Below the pieces are notes generated by a model. The model had not been told where the DNA came from, did not search any database, and saw only the letters and a program-made list of their open reading frames with translations. The position numbers and the translations under genes were made by a program. Below, in pieces: positions 18,948-26,757 of a DNA stretch of 64,000 bases. The DNA lies in assembly GCF_002204185.1 (NCBI RefSeq), contig NZ_MXPU01000012.1:1-64000 (forward strand), read 5' to 3'. The first letter of the stretch is position 1, and each line of letters opens with the position of its first letter. This DNA is from Rhizobium esperanzae. GTDB lineage: Bacteria > Pseudomonadota > Alphaproteobacteria > Rhizobiales > Rhizobiaceae.

Positions 18948-19754
18948 ATGGGCGGATTGTTTTCCGCGCTCGGCTCCTTCTGGAGCTGGATTGTGCACAT
19001 TTTCGATCCGCTTTGCGGACCCGTCGGCATCTTCACCTGGTTAGGTCAGTCGACGATTCTTGCTTGTGGCGATACCGGCTGGGGCGACGAAATCGCCCTT
19101 GGTCTGCAGGTCACAGTATCGGTGGCGATCGTTACCCTGCCGATCGGCCTTGTCATCGGCTTCCTCGTGGCTCTCGGGCAGCAGTCGGAAGAAAAATCGC
19201 TGCGGCTGGCGGCCGGCATCTACACGACGATCTTCCGCGGCCTGCCGGAGCTTCTGACGCTATTCATCATCTATTACGGCATGCAGATGCTCATCCAGTC
19301 TCTCCTGGAGCTTGCCGGCTATGTCGGGCCGCCGGTCGAGATCAACGCCTTCCTGGCCGGCGTGATCGCTTTGTCGGTCGTCTTCTCCGCCTATTGCTCG
19401 GAGGTGCTGCTTTCGGCCTTCCGCGCTATTCCTAAAGGCCAATATGAGGCGGGAGATTCGCTCGGCCTGCATCGCGGCCGCACGCTGCGGCTCGTCATCC
19501 TGCCGCAGCTTGTTCGCATCGCCCTCCCCGGTCTGACGAACCTCTGGATGGTGCTGCTGAAGGACACGTCCTACGTCTCGATCATCAGCCTTGCCGACAT
19601 CCTGCGCCAGACGAGCGTCGCTGTGCGGGTGACCAAGGAACCGTTCTTCTTCTATGGTATTGCCTGCTGTCTCTATCTGGTGCTCGCTATCCTCTCCTCC
19701 TTCCTGCTTGCCTATGTCGACCGCTGGGCCAAACGTTCGGAGGTCCGCCGATGA
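18948..19754 (+). CDS. Polar amino acid ABC transporter permease (HisQ/OccQ type)
   Basis: 268 residues. The family core has about five membrane helices with the TIGR01726 HisM/GlnP pattern: FRGLPELLTLFIIYYG and the ABC-coupling loop EAGDSLGLHRGRTLRLVILPQ. An N-terminal extension of about 60 residues precedes the first core helix. It forms the channel with the next gene product, whose start overlaps this stop by 4 bases. No ATPase gene accompanies the pair. Confidence 0.92.
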   Translation: MGGLFSALGSFWSWIVHIFDPLCGPVGIFTWLGQSTILACGDTGWGDEIALGLQVTVSVAIVTLPIGLVIGFLVALGQQSEEKSLRLAAGIYTTIFRGLPELLTLFIIYYGMQMLIQSLLELAGYVGPPVEINAFLAGVIALSVVFSAYCSEVLLSAFRAIPKGQYEAGDSLGLHRGRTLRLVILPQLVRIALPGLTNLWMVLLKDTSYVSIISLADILRQTSVAVRVTKEPFFFYGIACCLYLVLAILSSFLLAYVDRWAKRSEVRR

Positions 19755-20581
19755 GCTACGCTGAGACATTGATCCCGCCGCAGCCTGCACCTCGCAAGGT
19801 GGCAAAGCCGGTCACGGCGGCACGCCTGTGCGGCTACGTCTTCGTTGCGGTCTGGGCTCTGTTCGCCGCGCTGCTGATCTTCACCGTCATCAACGGCTGG
19901 GATCCGGAGAAATTCACCCGCTACGGACCGCGTTATCTGCACGGACTCTGGGTGACGCTCAGCCTGGTTGCCATCTCCGTCGTTTGCGGCGCCATCCTTT
20001 CCCTGCCGCTCGCTATGGCGCGGCTGTCGAAGAACCGGGCTCTTAACTGGTTCGCCTATGGCTATATATATTTCTTCCGCGGCACGCCGCTGCTTGCACA
20101 GCTCTTCCTGGTCTATTACGGCCTCGGCGTCTTCCGCCCGCAGCTGGAAGCCGTCGGCATCTGGTGGTTTTTCCGCGAGGGCTGGTATTGCGGCCTTTTT
20201 GCCATGACGATCAATACGGCGGCCTATCAGGCGGAAATTCTGCGCGGTGCAATCGAGAGCGTGCCGCACGGCCAGCGCGAAGCAGCGGCTGCCCTCGGCA
20301 TCCATAGGATCATCGCCTTCCGCAAGATCATCCTGCCGCAGGCCTTCATCGTGGCGCTTCGCCCCTACGGCAACGAGATCATCCTTTTGATCAAAGGCTC
20401 GGCGGTCGTCGCCATCATCACCGTACTCGATCTGATGGGCGAAACCCGCTACGCCTTCTCCCGCACCTTCGACTACCAGACCTATCTCTGGGCAGCGATC
20501 TTCTACCTCACCATCGTCGAGGCGCTACGCCATCTCTGGGCCTGGATCGAGCGTCGACTGACGCGGCATCTCAAGCGCTGA
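19751..20581 (+). CDS. Polar amino acid ABC transporter permease (HisM/OccM type)
   Basis: 276 residues. TM helices begin near residue 30. The HisM/GlnP signature is YFFRGTPLLAQLFLVYYG and the EAA loop is QREAAAALGIHRIIAFRKII. The start overlaps the previous permease stop (ATGA), implying coupled translation of the heterodimer. The gene is followed by a remnant of the Rhizobium palindromic repeat (20582-20615) and not by the expected ATP-binding gene. A shared or distant ATPase is inferred. Confidence 0.92.
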   Translation: MSYAETLIPPQPAPRKVAKPVTAARLCGYVFVAVWALFAALLIFTVINGWDPEKFTRYGPRYLHGLWVTLSLVAISVVCGAILSLPLAMARLSKNRALNWFAYGYIYFFRGTPLLAQLFLVYYGLGVFRPQLEAVGIWWFFREGWYCGLFAMTINTAAYQAEILRGAIESVPHGQREAAAALGIHRIIAFRKIILPQAFIVALRPYGNEIILLIKGSAVVAIITVLDLMGETRYAFSRTFDYQTYLWAAIFYLTIVEALRHLWAWIERRLTRHLKR

Positions 20582-20616
20582 GCATGACGCCAAAAGCGTA
20601 TCGCAGTTTTGGAACG
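20582..20616. repeat. Degenerate copy of the GAGCATGAYGCC palindromic element
   Basis: AGCATGACGCCAAAAGCGTATCGCAGTTTTGGAACG resembles the first half of the repeats at 37517, 38013 and 43729 (GAGCATG-CGC-AAAAGTGTG-GCGGTTTT-). It directly abuts the permease stop and may act as a transcript end. Confidence 0.4.
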
Positions 20617-20708
20617 GCGGATTGCTAAAGCAGCTTGGCAGCACTCACATCACCATGCTGCCAAACCATTGAAAAATAAAAAAGAATACTTCCTTTGCAA
20701 CGCATCTG

Positions 20709-20724
20709 TTAAGCTTGCATTAAC
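20709..20724. promoter_or_regulatory. CtrA-type box TTAA-N7-TTAAC
   Basis: TTAA at 20709-20712, seven bases, TTAAC at 20720-20724. This matches the full-site consensus of the alphaproteobacterial cell-cycle regulator CtrA. It is 69 bases before the usg start. Binding is inferred from the match only. Confidence 0.5.
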
Positions 20725-20792
20725 CACTCGCGTGCTTCCATTTCACGTGGCGCTAATAAAGCGTGAGCGGGAACGAGAAGAAGCTGAATACG

Positions 20793-21059
20793 ATGCACAA
20801 GGACATGGAAAAGCAACTGCAGGGTTACGGTTTGACGACCGCCCAGATCCTCTACCACCTGCCGGATCACCCGACGATCCTGCAGACTTACGTCTGGCAG
20901 GATTATGACCTCGCACCCGATTTTCCTGAGATGCGCGGTTTCCTGAAATTTTGGCAGGAGAAGCTCGACGGGCCGTTACACTCGGTGCGCTACGTCCACC
21001 GCAAGCTGATTTCGGCAACCGAGTGGCGGGCGCTGAAGGGTGAGTTCATCTTGCACTGA
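20793..21059 (+). CDS. usg: Usg family protein
   Basis: 88 residues, all of it the Usg family pattern: LQGYGLTTAQILYHLPDHP, LQTYVWQDYDLAP and FLKFWQEKLDGPLHSVR, ending ISATEWRALKGEFILH. The protein is soluble and conserved in Alphaproteobacteria, where in Caulobacter the gene lies by the trp genes. Its molecular role is not established. The ATG at 20793 was preferred to an upstream GTG (20763). A CtrA-like box lies upstream. It ends exactly where the convergent DUF2270 gene ends. Confidence 0.9.
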   Translation: MHKDMEKQLQGYGLTTAQILYHLPDHPTILQTYVWQDYDLAPDFPEMRGFLKFWQEKLDGPLHSVRYVHRKLISATEWRALKGEFILH

Positions 21060-21785
21060 TCAGACATGCGCCTCGCCATGGCCGAATTCGCCCTCGTTGC
21101 GATCCGGACGCAGCGCGAAATAGAGCATGCCGAGATAGAAGACGGCGACTGCTGCGATGACCGCAAGGCCGGAAACCGGCCCGAGCACGGCATTGTCGAT
21201 GACATAGGTCCACGATTGCGCCTGTAGCGTCGGTACACCCTCCGTTTGCAGTTTCGGCGTCGAAATCTTCAGGCACCAGGCAAGCAGCAGAATAAAATAC
21301 ATCCAGCCGTAGTTGCGTTTGAGCCGCCGATGCATTGCTTCCCCATAACTGAGCAGGAAGCGTGGATGACGCAGGCTGTTGGCGATCACCGCAGCCCATT
21401 CGCTGCCGGCCGAAGCGTTCGGCGCCATGATTTGCGCGAAATAACAGCGCTCGATCTGCCGGATTCGGGCGCGGTAGATATCAAAGAAGCGGTAGCGCCG
21501 CGCCTCGATTATCAGAAGCAGCGTCACCAGCATCATACCGAACAGCAGCACGCCATGATGCGAGGTCGGCGTCGACAGCGACACCGAAAGCAGCGCCGCC
21601 ACCACGGTAATCGCCCAGTTGGACGTCCGGTCGATGCGGTCGCGCCAGCTCGTCATCCGCCCGAGTTCGCCGCGGTAATAATGGCTGAGCGTATTGGTGA
21701 TCTCGCCCGGCGTTGTGGGCAGCAGCAAGGGGCGCTCACCCTCTTCTTCCCTTGCCGGTGGCATCCTGTCTTGCTCCGCTTTCAT
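21060..21785 (-). CDS. DUF2270 membrane protein
   Basis: 241 residues of the DUF2270 family. A charged N-terminus is followed by TPGEITNTLSHYYRGELGRMTSWRDRID. Two helices come next (NWAITVVAALLSVSLSTP; HHGVLLFGMMLVTLLLIIEARRYRFFDIYRAR in part). A cytosolic segment and two C-terminal helices follow. Function is unknown in the family. The start is uncertain: ATG 21785 sits right after GGGAGGAA (spacing is short), while ATG 21818 would add 11 residues, MAKKKTTGGNA. The stop abuts the convergent usg stop without a gap. Confidence 0.85.
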   Translation of the reverse strand: MKAEQDRMPPAREEEGERPLLLPTTPGEITNTLSHYYRGELGRMTSWRDRIDRTSNWAITVVAALLSVSLSTPTSHHGVLLFGMMLVTLLLIIEARRYRFFDIYRARIRQIERCYFAQIMAPNASAGSEWAAVIANSLRHPRFLLSYGEAMHRRLKRNYGWMYFILLLAWCLKISTPKLQTEGVPTLQAQSWTYVIDNAVLGPVSGLAVIAAVAVFYLGMLYFALRPDRNEGEFGHGEAHV

Positions 21786-21899
21786 GGCATTTCCTCCCGT
21801 CGTCTTCTTTTTGGCCATTCTGCGCCTGTAGCCGCGCCATTGCAAAACATCGAAAGCCACCGTAGAGCCATGCCTGAAAACAAAAGGACATGAACCGCG

Positions 21900-22718
21900 A
21901 TGGCAAAGAAGATCGACGAAGAAGCCCTTGCCGAGGCCTATAACCGCGCACTGGCGCTGGAGAAATCAGGTGATGTCGATGGGGCCGTGGCGGCCTATGA
22001 GGACGTATTGGCGATCGACCCCGAGGACCACGGCGGAGCCGCCGTGCGCATCGCCGCGATGGGCCGCGGCGAAATTCCGGTCAAGGCGCCCGACGCCTAC
22101 GTCGAGACCCTGTTTGATCAGCATGCCGAGATCTTCGAGGACGTGCTCGTCGAGCAACTCGGCTATCACGTGCCGATGCTGGTGCGCCAGCGCCTGCAGG
22201 CATTGAAGCTAGGGCCATTCAAGCGGCTGCTCGATCTCGGCTGCGGCACCGGTCTCACCGGCGGCGCGCTGCGCGACCTGTGCGAGGACATGACCGGCAT
22301 CGACATATCGGAGAAGATGGTCGAGATCGCCCACGAAAAAGATCTTTACGAGACGCTCTTCGTCGCCGAGGTCGAGGATTTCCTCGACGACAATGACGAG
22401 GATGCCTTCGACCTCATCACCGCCACAGACGTGCTGCCCTATCTCGGCGCGCTCGAACCGCTCTTCTTCGGCGCCGCCGAAAACCTGACGCCGGGCGGTC
22501 TGTTCATCTTCTCCTCCGAAACCTTGCCCGAGGAGACGCTTGCCGGCCGCGCCTATATGGTCGGGCCGCATCAGCGCTTTGCCCATGCCTATGCCTATGT
22601 CAGGGAACGTCTGACAGCGACTGGTTTCGAACTCGTCGAGGTATCGGAGATCAACGTCCGCATGGAAGACGGTCAGCCGACACCGGGTCACCTGGTGATC
22701 GCGCGGCATATCGGTTGA
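21900..22718 (+). CDS. SAM-dependent methyltransferase with N-terminal TPR-like repeat
   Basis: 272 residues. The first 45 residues read as one TPR unit (AYNRALALEKSGDVDGAVAAYEDVLAIDPED). A class I methyltransferase fold follows: motif I LLDLGCGTGLTGGAL, then GIDISEKMVEIA and DLITATDVLPYLG. The protein is cytoplasmic and probably methylates a protein or small molecule. The TPR suggests a protein partner. Similar tetratricopeptide-methyltransferases are common in rhizobia; no substrate is known to me. A hairpin follows the stop. Confidence 0.87.
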   Translation: MAKKIDEEALAEAYNRALALEKSGDVDGAVAAYEDVLAIDPEDHGGAAVRIAAMGRGEIPVKAPDAYVETLFDQHAEIFEDVLVEQLGYHVPMLVRQRLQALKLGPFKRLLDLGCGTGLTGGALRDLCEDMTGIDISEKMVEIAHEKDLYETLFVAEVEDFLDDNDEDAFDLITATDVLPYLGALEPLFFGAAENLTPGGLFIFSSETLPEETLAGRAYMVGPHQRFAHAYAYVRERLTATGFELVEVSEINVRMEDGQPTPGHLVIARHIG

Positions 22719-22721
22719 GAG

Positions 22722-22747
22722 AATAGTTTCACAATTGGCGAACTATT
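22722..22747 (+). terminator. Terminator-like hairpin after the methyltransferase gene
   Basis: AATAGTT at 22722-22728 pairs with AACTATT at 22741-22747, followed by TGTTG. The 7-bp stem is AT-rich and is moderately convincing as an intrinsic terminator. Confidence 0.45.
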
Positions 22748-22820
22748 TGTTGCGCATTCTGTTTCGACCTGATACTTAGTCGTTCGGTAAAGTTTTCTAC
22801 CGGATAAGAAAGGTCGCCGC

Positions 22821-23507
22821 ATGTCGCTCGTGTTCTATGGGCATCCGCTCGCCTCCTTCTGCCACAAGGTGCTGATCGCGCTTTATGAAAACGCGACGCC
22901 CTTCGAAAATCGCCTCATCGATCTGTCCGACGAGGCTTCGCGTGCCGATCTCTTCCGCTTCTGGCCGATGGGCAAGATGCCGCTGCTGAGGGACGAGGCG
23001 CGCGACAGCACCATTCCCGAAACGACGATCATCATCGAATATCTCGACCATCACTACCCCGGCCCCGTGCGCCTGCTGCCGCTGGAGATCGATCGGGCGC
23101 TGCAGGTCCGCCTCTGGGACCGCTTCTTCGACCATTATGTCCAGGTGCCGATGCAGACGCTCGTCAGCCATCGCCGGCGTCCCGAGGGCACGGCAGACGA
23201 AATAGAGATGGCCGCCTGCAAAGCGACGCTCACCACAGCCTATGCGATGATCGAAAAGCAGCTGGGTGAAAGCCCTTGGATAACGGGCGACGCCTTTACT
23301 ATGGCCGATTGCGCCGCAGGCCCCGCCCTCTTCTATGCCGAGACGCTGGTCCCGTTCTCACAGGAGCAGCCGAAACTTGGCGCCTATTACGATCGTCTGC
23401 TGGCGCGCCCTTCCTTCGCCAGGGCGCTGGAAGAGGCCCGCCCTTATTTCAAGTTCTATCCCTATCAGGACAGGCTGCCCGCCCGTTATCGGGATGCGGC
23501 GGAATGA
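22821..23507 (+). CDS. Glutathione S-transferase family protein
   Basis: 228 residues. The N-terminal thioredoxin-like domain (LVFYGHPLASFCHKVLIALYE, MGKMPLLRD, PETTIIIEYLDHHYP) contains a possible active-site Ser/Cys in SFCHK. The helical C-terminal domain has ITGDAFTMADCAAGPALFYAE. The likely activity is glutathione conjugation or peroxide reduction in the cytoplasm. It opens a three-gene operon with an ArsR regulator (4-base overlap) and an SRPBCC protein. Confidence 0.9.
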   Translation: MSLVFYGHPLASFCHKVLIALYENATPFENRLIDLSDEASRADLFRFWPMGKMPLLRDEARDSTIPETTIIIEYLDHHYPGPVRLLPLEIDRALQVRLWDRFFDHYVQVPMQTLVSHRRRPEGTADEIEMAACKATLTTAYAMIEKQLGESPWITGDAFTMADCAAGPALFYAETLVPFSQEQPKLGAYYDRLLARPSFARALEEARPYFKFYPYQDRLPARYRDAAE

Positions 23508-23845
23508 TCGAAAGCCAGGCGGATCTCGACCGCATGTTTCACGCCCTTTCCGATCGCAGTCGCCGCGGCATGATCGACCGCCTCGGCCGCGGCCCCGCTT
23601 CGGTCACCGAACTGGCCGCACCGCTCGCCGTCGCCCTGCCGACGGTGATGAAACATCTGCAGGTGCTGGAGGAGAGCGGCCTCGTGCTATCCGAAAAATC
23701 CGGCCGGGTGCGAACCTACCGCCTGCAGCAGGATGCGCTTGCCGCTGTCGAGCGCTGGGTGGAACAGCGAAAGACCCGCTGGACCGCTGCCTTCGACAGA
23801 CTGGATCAATTTCTCGCCGATGAACCGGAGATCCTCCCCGAATGA
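23504..23845 (+). CDS. ArsR-family transcriptional regulator
   Basis: 113 residues, winged helix-turn-helix (LDRMFHALSDRSRRGMIDRLGRG; VTELAAPLAVALPTVMKHLQVLEESGL; GRVRTYRLQQDAL). No metal-binding Cys pair, so it belongs to the non-metal ArsR group often paired with SRPBCC proteins. Its ATGA overlaps the GST stop and its stop overlaps the next start, so the three are one operon. It probably autoregulates this operon. Confidence 0.92.
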   Translation: MIESQADLDRMFHALSDRSRRGMIDRLGRGPASVTELAAPLAVALPTVMKHLQVLEESGLVLSEKSGRVRTYRLQQDALAAVERWVEQRKTRWTAAFDRLDQFLADEPEILPE

Positions 23846-24318
23846 CGATACGCTCTGCCGAACATACCACCTTCGTCATCGAGCGCCGCCTGACGGCGCC
23901 CGTCGCCCGGGTCTTCCGCGCCTGGTCGACCCCGGAGTCCAAGCGGCAATGGTTTGCCTGCCACGGCGAATGGGTGCCGCTGGAATATGCGCTCGATTTC
24001 AGGCCGGGCGGTACAGAGAGGAACTATACCGCCGACACCGATGGGCTTCTGCACGCCTATGACGCCCGCTACATCGATATCGTGCCGGATACCCGCATCA
24101 TCTATGCCTATGAGATGAAGCTCGGGCAAATCCGCATCTCAGCCTCGCTCGTCACCGTCGCCTTCGACGTCGAACCCAGCGGCACCAGAATGGTCTTCAC
24201 CGAGCAAGTGGTTTTCCTCGACGGCTACGCCGACAACGGAGCCCGCCTTCAGGGCACCGAGGTCGGCCTCGACAATCTCGAACTCTTTCTCGAACGCGAG
24301 ACGAGCCCGATTCACTAA
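23842..24318 (+). CDS. SRPBCC/AHSA1 domain protein
   Basis: 158 residues with the START-like helix-grip fold of the Aha1 C-terminal-like (CalC) group: FVIERRLTAPVARVFRAWSTPESKRQWF near the start and TEQVVFLDGYADNGARLQGTEVGLDNL at the end. These proteins bind hydrophobic ligands; the ligand is unknown. Start overlaps the ArsR stop (ATGA). The next gene is convergent, 17 bases away. Confidence 0.9.
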   Translation: MTIRSAEHTTFVIERRLTAPVARVFRAWSTPESKRQWFACHGEWVPLEYALDFRPGGTERNYTADTDGLLHAYDARYIDIVPDTRIIYAYEMKLGQIRISASLVTVAFDVEPSGTRMVFTEQVVFLDGYADNGARLQGTEVGLDNLELFLERETSPIH

Positions 24319-24335
24319 CGCGGCCCGATGACGTG

Positions 24336-24791
24336 TCACACGCTGCTTGATTTCTTCCGCGAACCGGCCGTCCGCACCGACGTATTCAGCGCGGCCGCGG
24401 CTCGAATGAGCGCCTTCAACGCCTCCCCATCGATCTCGTCGCCTTCATGAAAGTCGATGGCACGCCGGGTGTTGCCGTCGAGGCTGGAGTTGAAAAGGCT
24501 GTTCGGATCCTCAAGCGACGCTCCTTTGGCGAAGGTAAGCTTGACCACGTTCTTATAGGTCTCACCGGTGCAGATGATGCCGGCGCGCTCCCACACCGGA
24601 ACCCCTCGCCACTTCCATTCCTCGACCACTTCGGGTTCGGCCTGCTTGATGAGCGCGCGGACCCGCGCGAGCATGTCGCCGCGCCAATCCTTGAGCTCCT
24701 CAATCCTCGCATCGATCAATTGAGAGGGAGAGGCTTGCCCGCTTCCTTCTTCGGAATCGGTCCTCTTCGTGGTTGCCGTCATCTTCTTCAT
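24336..24791 (-). CDS. DUF1801 domain protein (YdhG-like)
   Basis: 151 residues. A polar N-terminal tail (to about 25) is followed by the DUF1801 core: LIDARIEELKDWRGDMLARVRALI, PEVVEEWKWRGVPVWERAGIICTGETYKNVVKLTFAKGASL and the C-terminal LKALIRAAAALN. The family binds no known ligand. It is often co-encoded with ArsR/SRPBCC pairs, as here. Start taken at ATG 24791, after GGGAGAACGATAACT. Last gene of a five-gene minus-strand run. Confidence 0.85.
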   Translation of the reverse strand: MKKMTATTKRTDSEEGSGQASPSQLIDARIEELKDWRGDMLARVRALIKQAEPEVVEEWKWRGVPVWERAGIICTGETYKNVVKLTFAKGASLEDPNSLFNSSLDGNTRRAIDFHEGDEIDGEALKALIRAAAALNTSVRTAGSRKKSSSV

Positions 24792-24826
24792 AGTTATCGT
24801 TCTCCCGTCGCCGCGCATCAAAAATC

Positions 24827-25297
24827 TCACATCCGTTCGCCGGGCAACCGGCTCGCCTGCTCCACCCAGGAGGCGATCTGCGCCTCGTCGAAGGGATCGT
24901 CTTGGCGGATGTCGAGGTAGCGCACCTCTTTCTGCTTAGACTCGCCTGGCGGCAGGGGATGCAGCGACACCCCCTTGAAGAAAGCCACCTTGACATAGCT
25001 GGCGTAGCAATGGATTCCGAGGAACCAACCCTGCCCTTCCACGCCGTAAAAGGGCGAGTTCCATTTGACCGCCTTGCAGACGCCCGGCACGGTTCTGGAG
25101 ATCAGCGCATCGAGGCGACGCCCGATCTCACTTTTCCAGTCCGGCATGGCGGCGATGTAGGCTTGCACGGGCGCATCGCCATAACCCTTGGGAATTTGCG
25201 GGTTGCCGCCCGACAGAAGCTTCGGTGTCGCCCCCGCCGGTTTGGCGGCGGTGTTTTTCGTGACCTTCTCCGCGCCTTTCGACGTTCTGCCCGCCAT
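24827..25297 (-). CDS. DUF1801 domain protein
   Basis: 156 residues. A Lys/Ala/Pro-rich tail (1-35) precedes a DUF1801 domain: VQAYIAAMPDWKSEIGRRLDALI, CKAVKWNSPFYGVEGQGWFLGIHCYASYVKVAFF and DPFDEAQIASWVEQA. Typical length for the family. The start at 25297 has an excellent ribosome site (AGGAGGAAATCT). It sits 35 bases before the second DUF1801 gene. Function unknown. Confidence 0.87.
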   Translation of the reverse strand: MAGRTSKGAEKVTKNTAAKPAGATPKLLSGGNPQIPKGYGDAPVQAYIAAMPDWKSEIGRRLDALISRTVPGVCKAVKWNSPFYGVEGQGWFLGIHCYASYVKVAFFKGVSLHPLPPGESKQKEVRYLDIRQDDPFDEAQIASWVEQASRLPGERM

Positions 25298-25307
25298 AGA
25301 TTTCCTC

Positions 25308-25529
25308 CTATCCGCCGATGCCTCCGACGCCGCGCCGTTTCGTGGCATAGGGCAGCACAAACAAGATGAGACCGGTAACGAGAAGCAGGCCGAGCGGCAG
25401 CAATCCCAAGAGCCCAATCCAGACCGCCGACTTCTCCTGCACCATGACGATGATATTGACGATTACGGCCAGCGTAAAGGCAATGGACAGCCAACGGTGG
25501 ACCTGCCGAAACCAGTTGTTCCAGTTCAA
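25308..25529 (-). CDS. Small two-helix membrane protein, 73 residues
   Basis: MNWNNWFRQVHRWLSIAFTL begins the first helix (about 14-31). A second helix (about 37-58, IGLLGLLPLGLLLVTGLILF) follows, then a Lys/Arg/Gly tail. It looks like a short inner-membrane protein of the kind found next to SRPBCC/DUF1801 genes in Rhizobiales. It lies between the SRPBCC and DUF1801 genes with small gaps (48 and 10 bases). Function unknown. Confidence 0.8.
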   Translation of the reverse strand: MNWNNWFRQVHRWLSIAFTLAVIVNIIVMVQEKSAVWIGLLGLLPLGLLLVTGLILFVLPYATKRRGVGGIGG

Positions 25530-25577
25530 TGAAGCCTCCTCGAAGTGAGCCCGACGGGCCGCCCGCTCGCCGACGGA

Positions 25578-25988
25578 TCAGTCAACCCGCGCCAACACCT
25601 GTTCCAGTCTGTCGAAGAACTGCGGCCACCCGCTCCTGGCGCCGCCATAGGCCTGCCGCTGATCCGCCCGGAAACCTGACTGCTCCATGCGAAGATGCGT
25701 ACCCGCGCCCGTCGGCGTGAGGGTCCAGGTCACGACGGTTTCGAGGCCATAGGCGCCCCAGCTGTAAGCGAGGGTCTTGTGGGACTCGACTTCCAGAACG
25801 CGGCAGTCGACCGCGCCCCAATCGGCGTTGAAGTTGAAACGATGGTCGACGACCGCCTTGAAGTCGCCTTTCATCAACCACTCCTGGATCAGGTGCGGCT
25901 GGGTCAGCGCCCGCCAGATCTTTTCCGCCGGAAAAGGCATCTCCCGCTCGATGACGACGGAACGTGTTTCGGTCGATATATCTGTCAT
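25578..25988 (-). CDS. SRPBCC/AHSA1 domain protein
   Basis: 136 residues of the Aha1-like START fold: SVVIEREMPFPAEKIWRALTQPHLIQEWL, a central SWGAYGLETVVTWTLTPTG, and the C-terminal YGGARSGWPQFFDRLEQVL. Ligand-binding family; ligand unknown. Its start overlaps the stop of the upstream ArsR gene by 4 bases, which predicts coupled expression and control by that regulator. Confidence 0.9.
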   Translation of the reverse strand: MTDISTETRSVVIEREMPFPAEKIWRALTQPHLIQEWLMKGDFKAVVDHRFNFNADWGAVDCRVLEVESHKTLAYSWGAYGLETVVTWTLTPTGAGTHLRMEQSGFRADQRQAYGGARSGWPQFFDRLEQVLARVD

Positions 25989-26308
25989 TGATCCATCCTC
26001 TTCAACAAATCTTCGAGGGCATTGAAGCGGCTTTGCCAGAAGCCGGCCATCTCACTCGTCCAGTCGACGAGCGGCGCAAGCGCGCCGAGCTGCGCGCTAT
26101 AATGCGTCTGCCGCCCCTCATGACGGTCGCGCACCAGGCCGGCTTGCTTCAGCAGCCCGAGATGTTTCGAAACGACCGGCTGCGAGACCCCGGCCTGCGC
26201 CGTCAACGCCCCTACCGTCTTCTCCCCCTCTCGGCACAGCCGCTCGAAAAGCGCGCGCCGGGTGGGATCCGCAAGCGTCCTGAAGAGGACGTCCTGAACG
26301 TTCGACAT
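25985..26308 (-). CDS. ArsR-family transcriptional regulator
   Basis: 107 residues, winged helix (VLFRTLADPTRRALFERLCREGEKTVGALT; AGVSQPVVSKHLGLLKQAGLV; RQTHYSAQLGALAPLVDWTSEM). No metal-site cysteines. This is the first gene of the ArsR-SRPBCC-membrane-DUF1801-DUF1801 operon, and probably represses it. The upstream region (26309-26460) has an AT-rich patch with TATAG/CTATA elements suitable for an operator. Confidence 0.92.
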   Translation of the reverse strand: MSNVQDVLFRTLADPTRRALFERLCREGEKTVGALTAQAGVSQPVVSKHLGLLKQAGLVRDRHEGRQTHYSAQLGALAPLVDWTSEMAGFWQSRFNALEDLLKRMDQ

Positions 26309-26566
26309 TGAAGAAACCCATACCTATCCAGCTATGAATAAACCTATAGCCATCGAGGTATACGTATGTCAAGCCAGACGGCGGCAAACTGATTGGGAAA
26401 ACCGATAGCCCACTCGCCAGCGATACAACTATCGAAAAGACACGACACATTTATAATAGCCCGTTGGCTATGCATAATTGCGACCCGCCAGTCTCAGGGG
26501 CAATCAGAAAAACGCCGGAAGCCGCAGACGGCTTCCGGCGATACATGCTCTGCATCTTGTTTGCAC

Positions 26567-26757
26567 TCAGGAGTCGCGGCGGCCGCCGTGAAGAGCGGCC
26601 ATGCGCTTCTGTCCGACCGAATCGGATTGGTGGACGAAGCATTCCTGCGCCTCGCGGATCGTATCGTCTCGAGATGGCGGATCAGCCGCTCGGCCGCCTC
26701 CCAGGCTTCTTCGTCGATTTCCCGCACAATGAAATGCAGGCGGATGCCGAAAGTCAC
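26567..26757 (-). pseudogene. Small gene broken by a 5-base tandem duplication
   Basis: A GTG at 26757 overlaps the stop of the preceding gene (GTGA) and opens [20 protein letters not shown]...RLIRHLE. The frame then shifts: on the plus strand the sequence reads ATCGT twice in a row (26658-26662 and 26663-26667). Removing one copy joins the start to [19 protein letters not shown] and a TGA at 26567, giving a 61-residue protein. As it stands, translation runs on in a meaningless frame to 26494. I know no family. The composition (charged, amphipathic helix) looks real. Confidence 0.5.
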
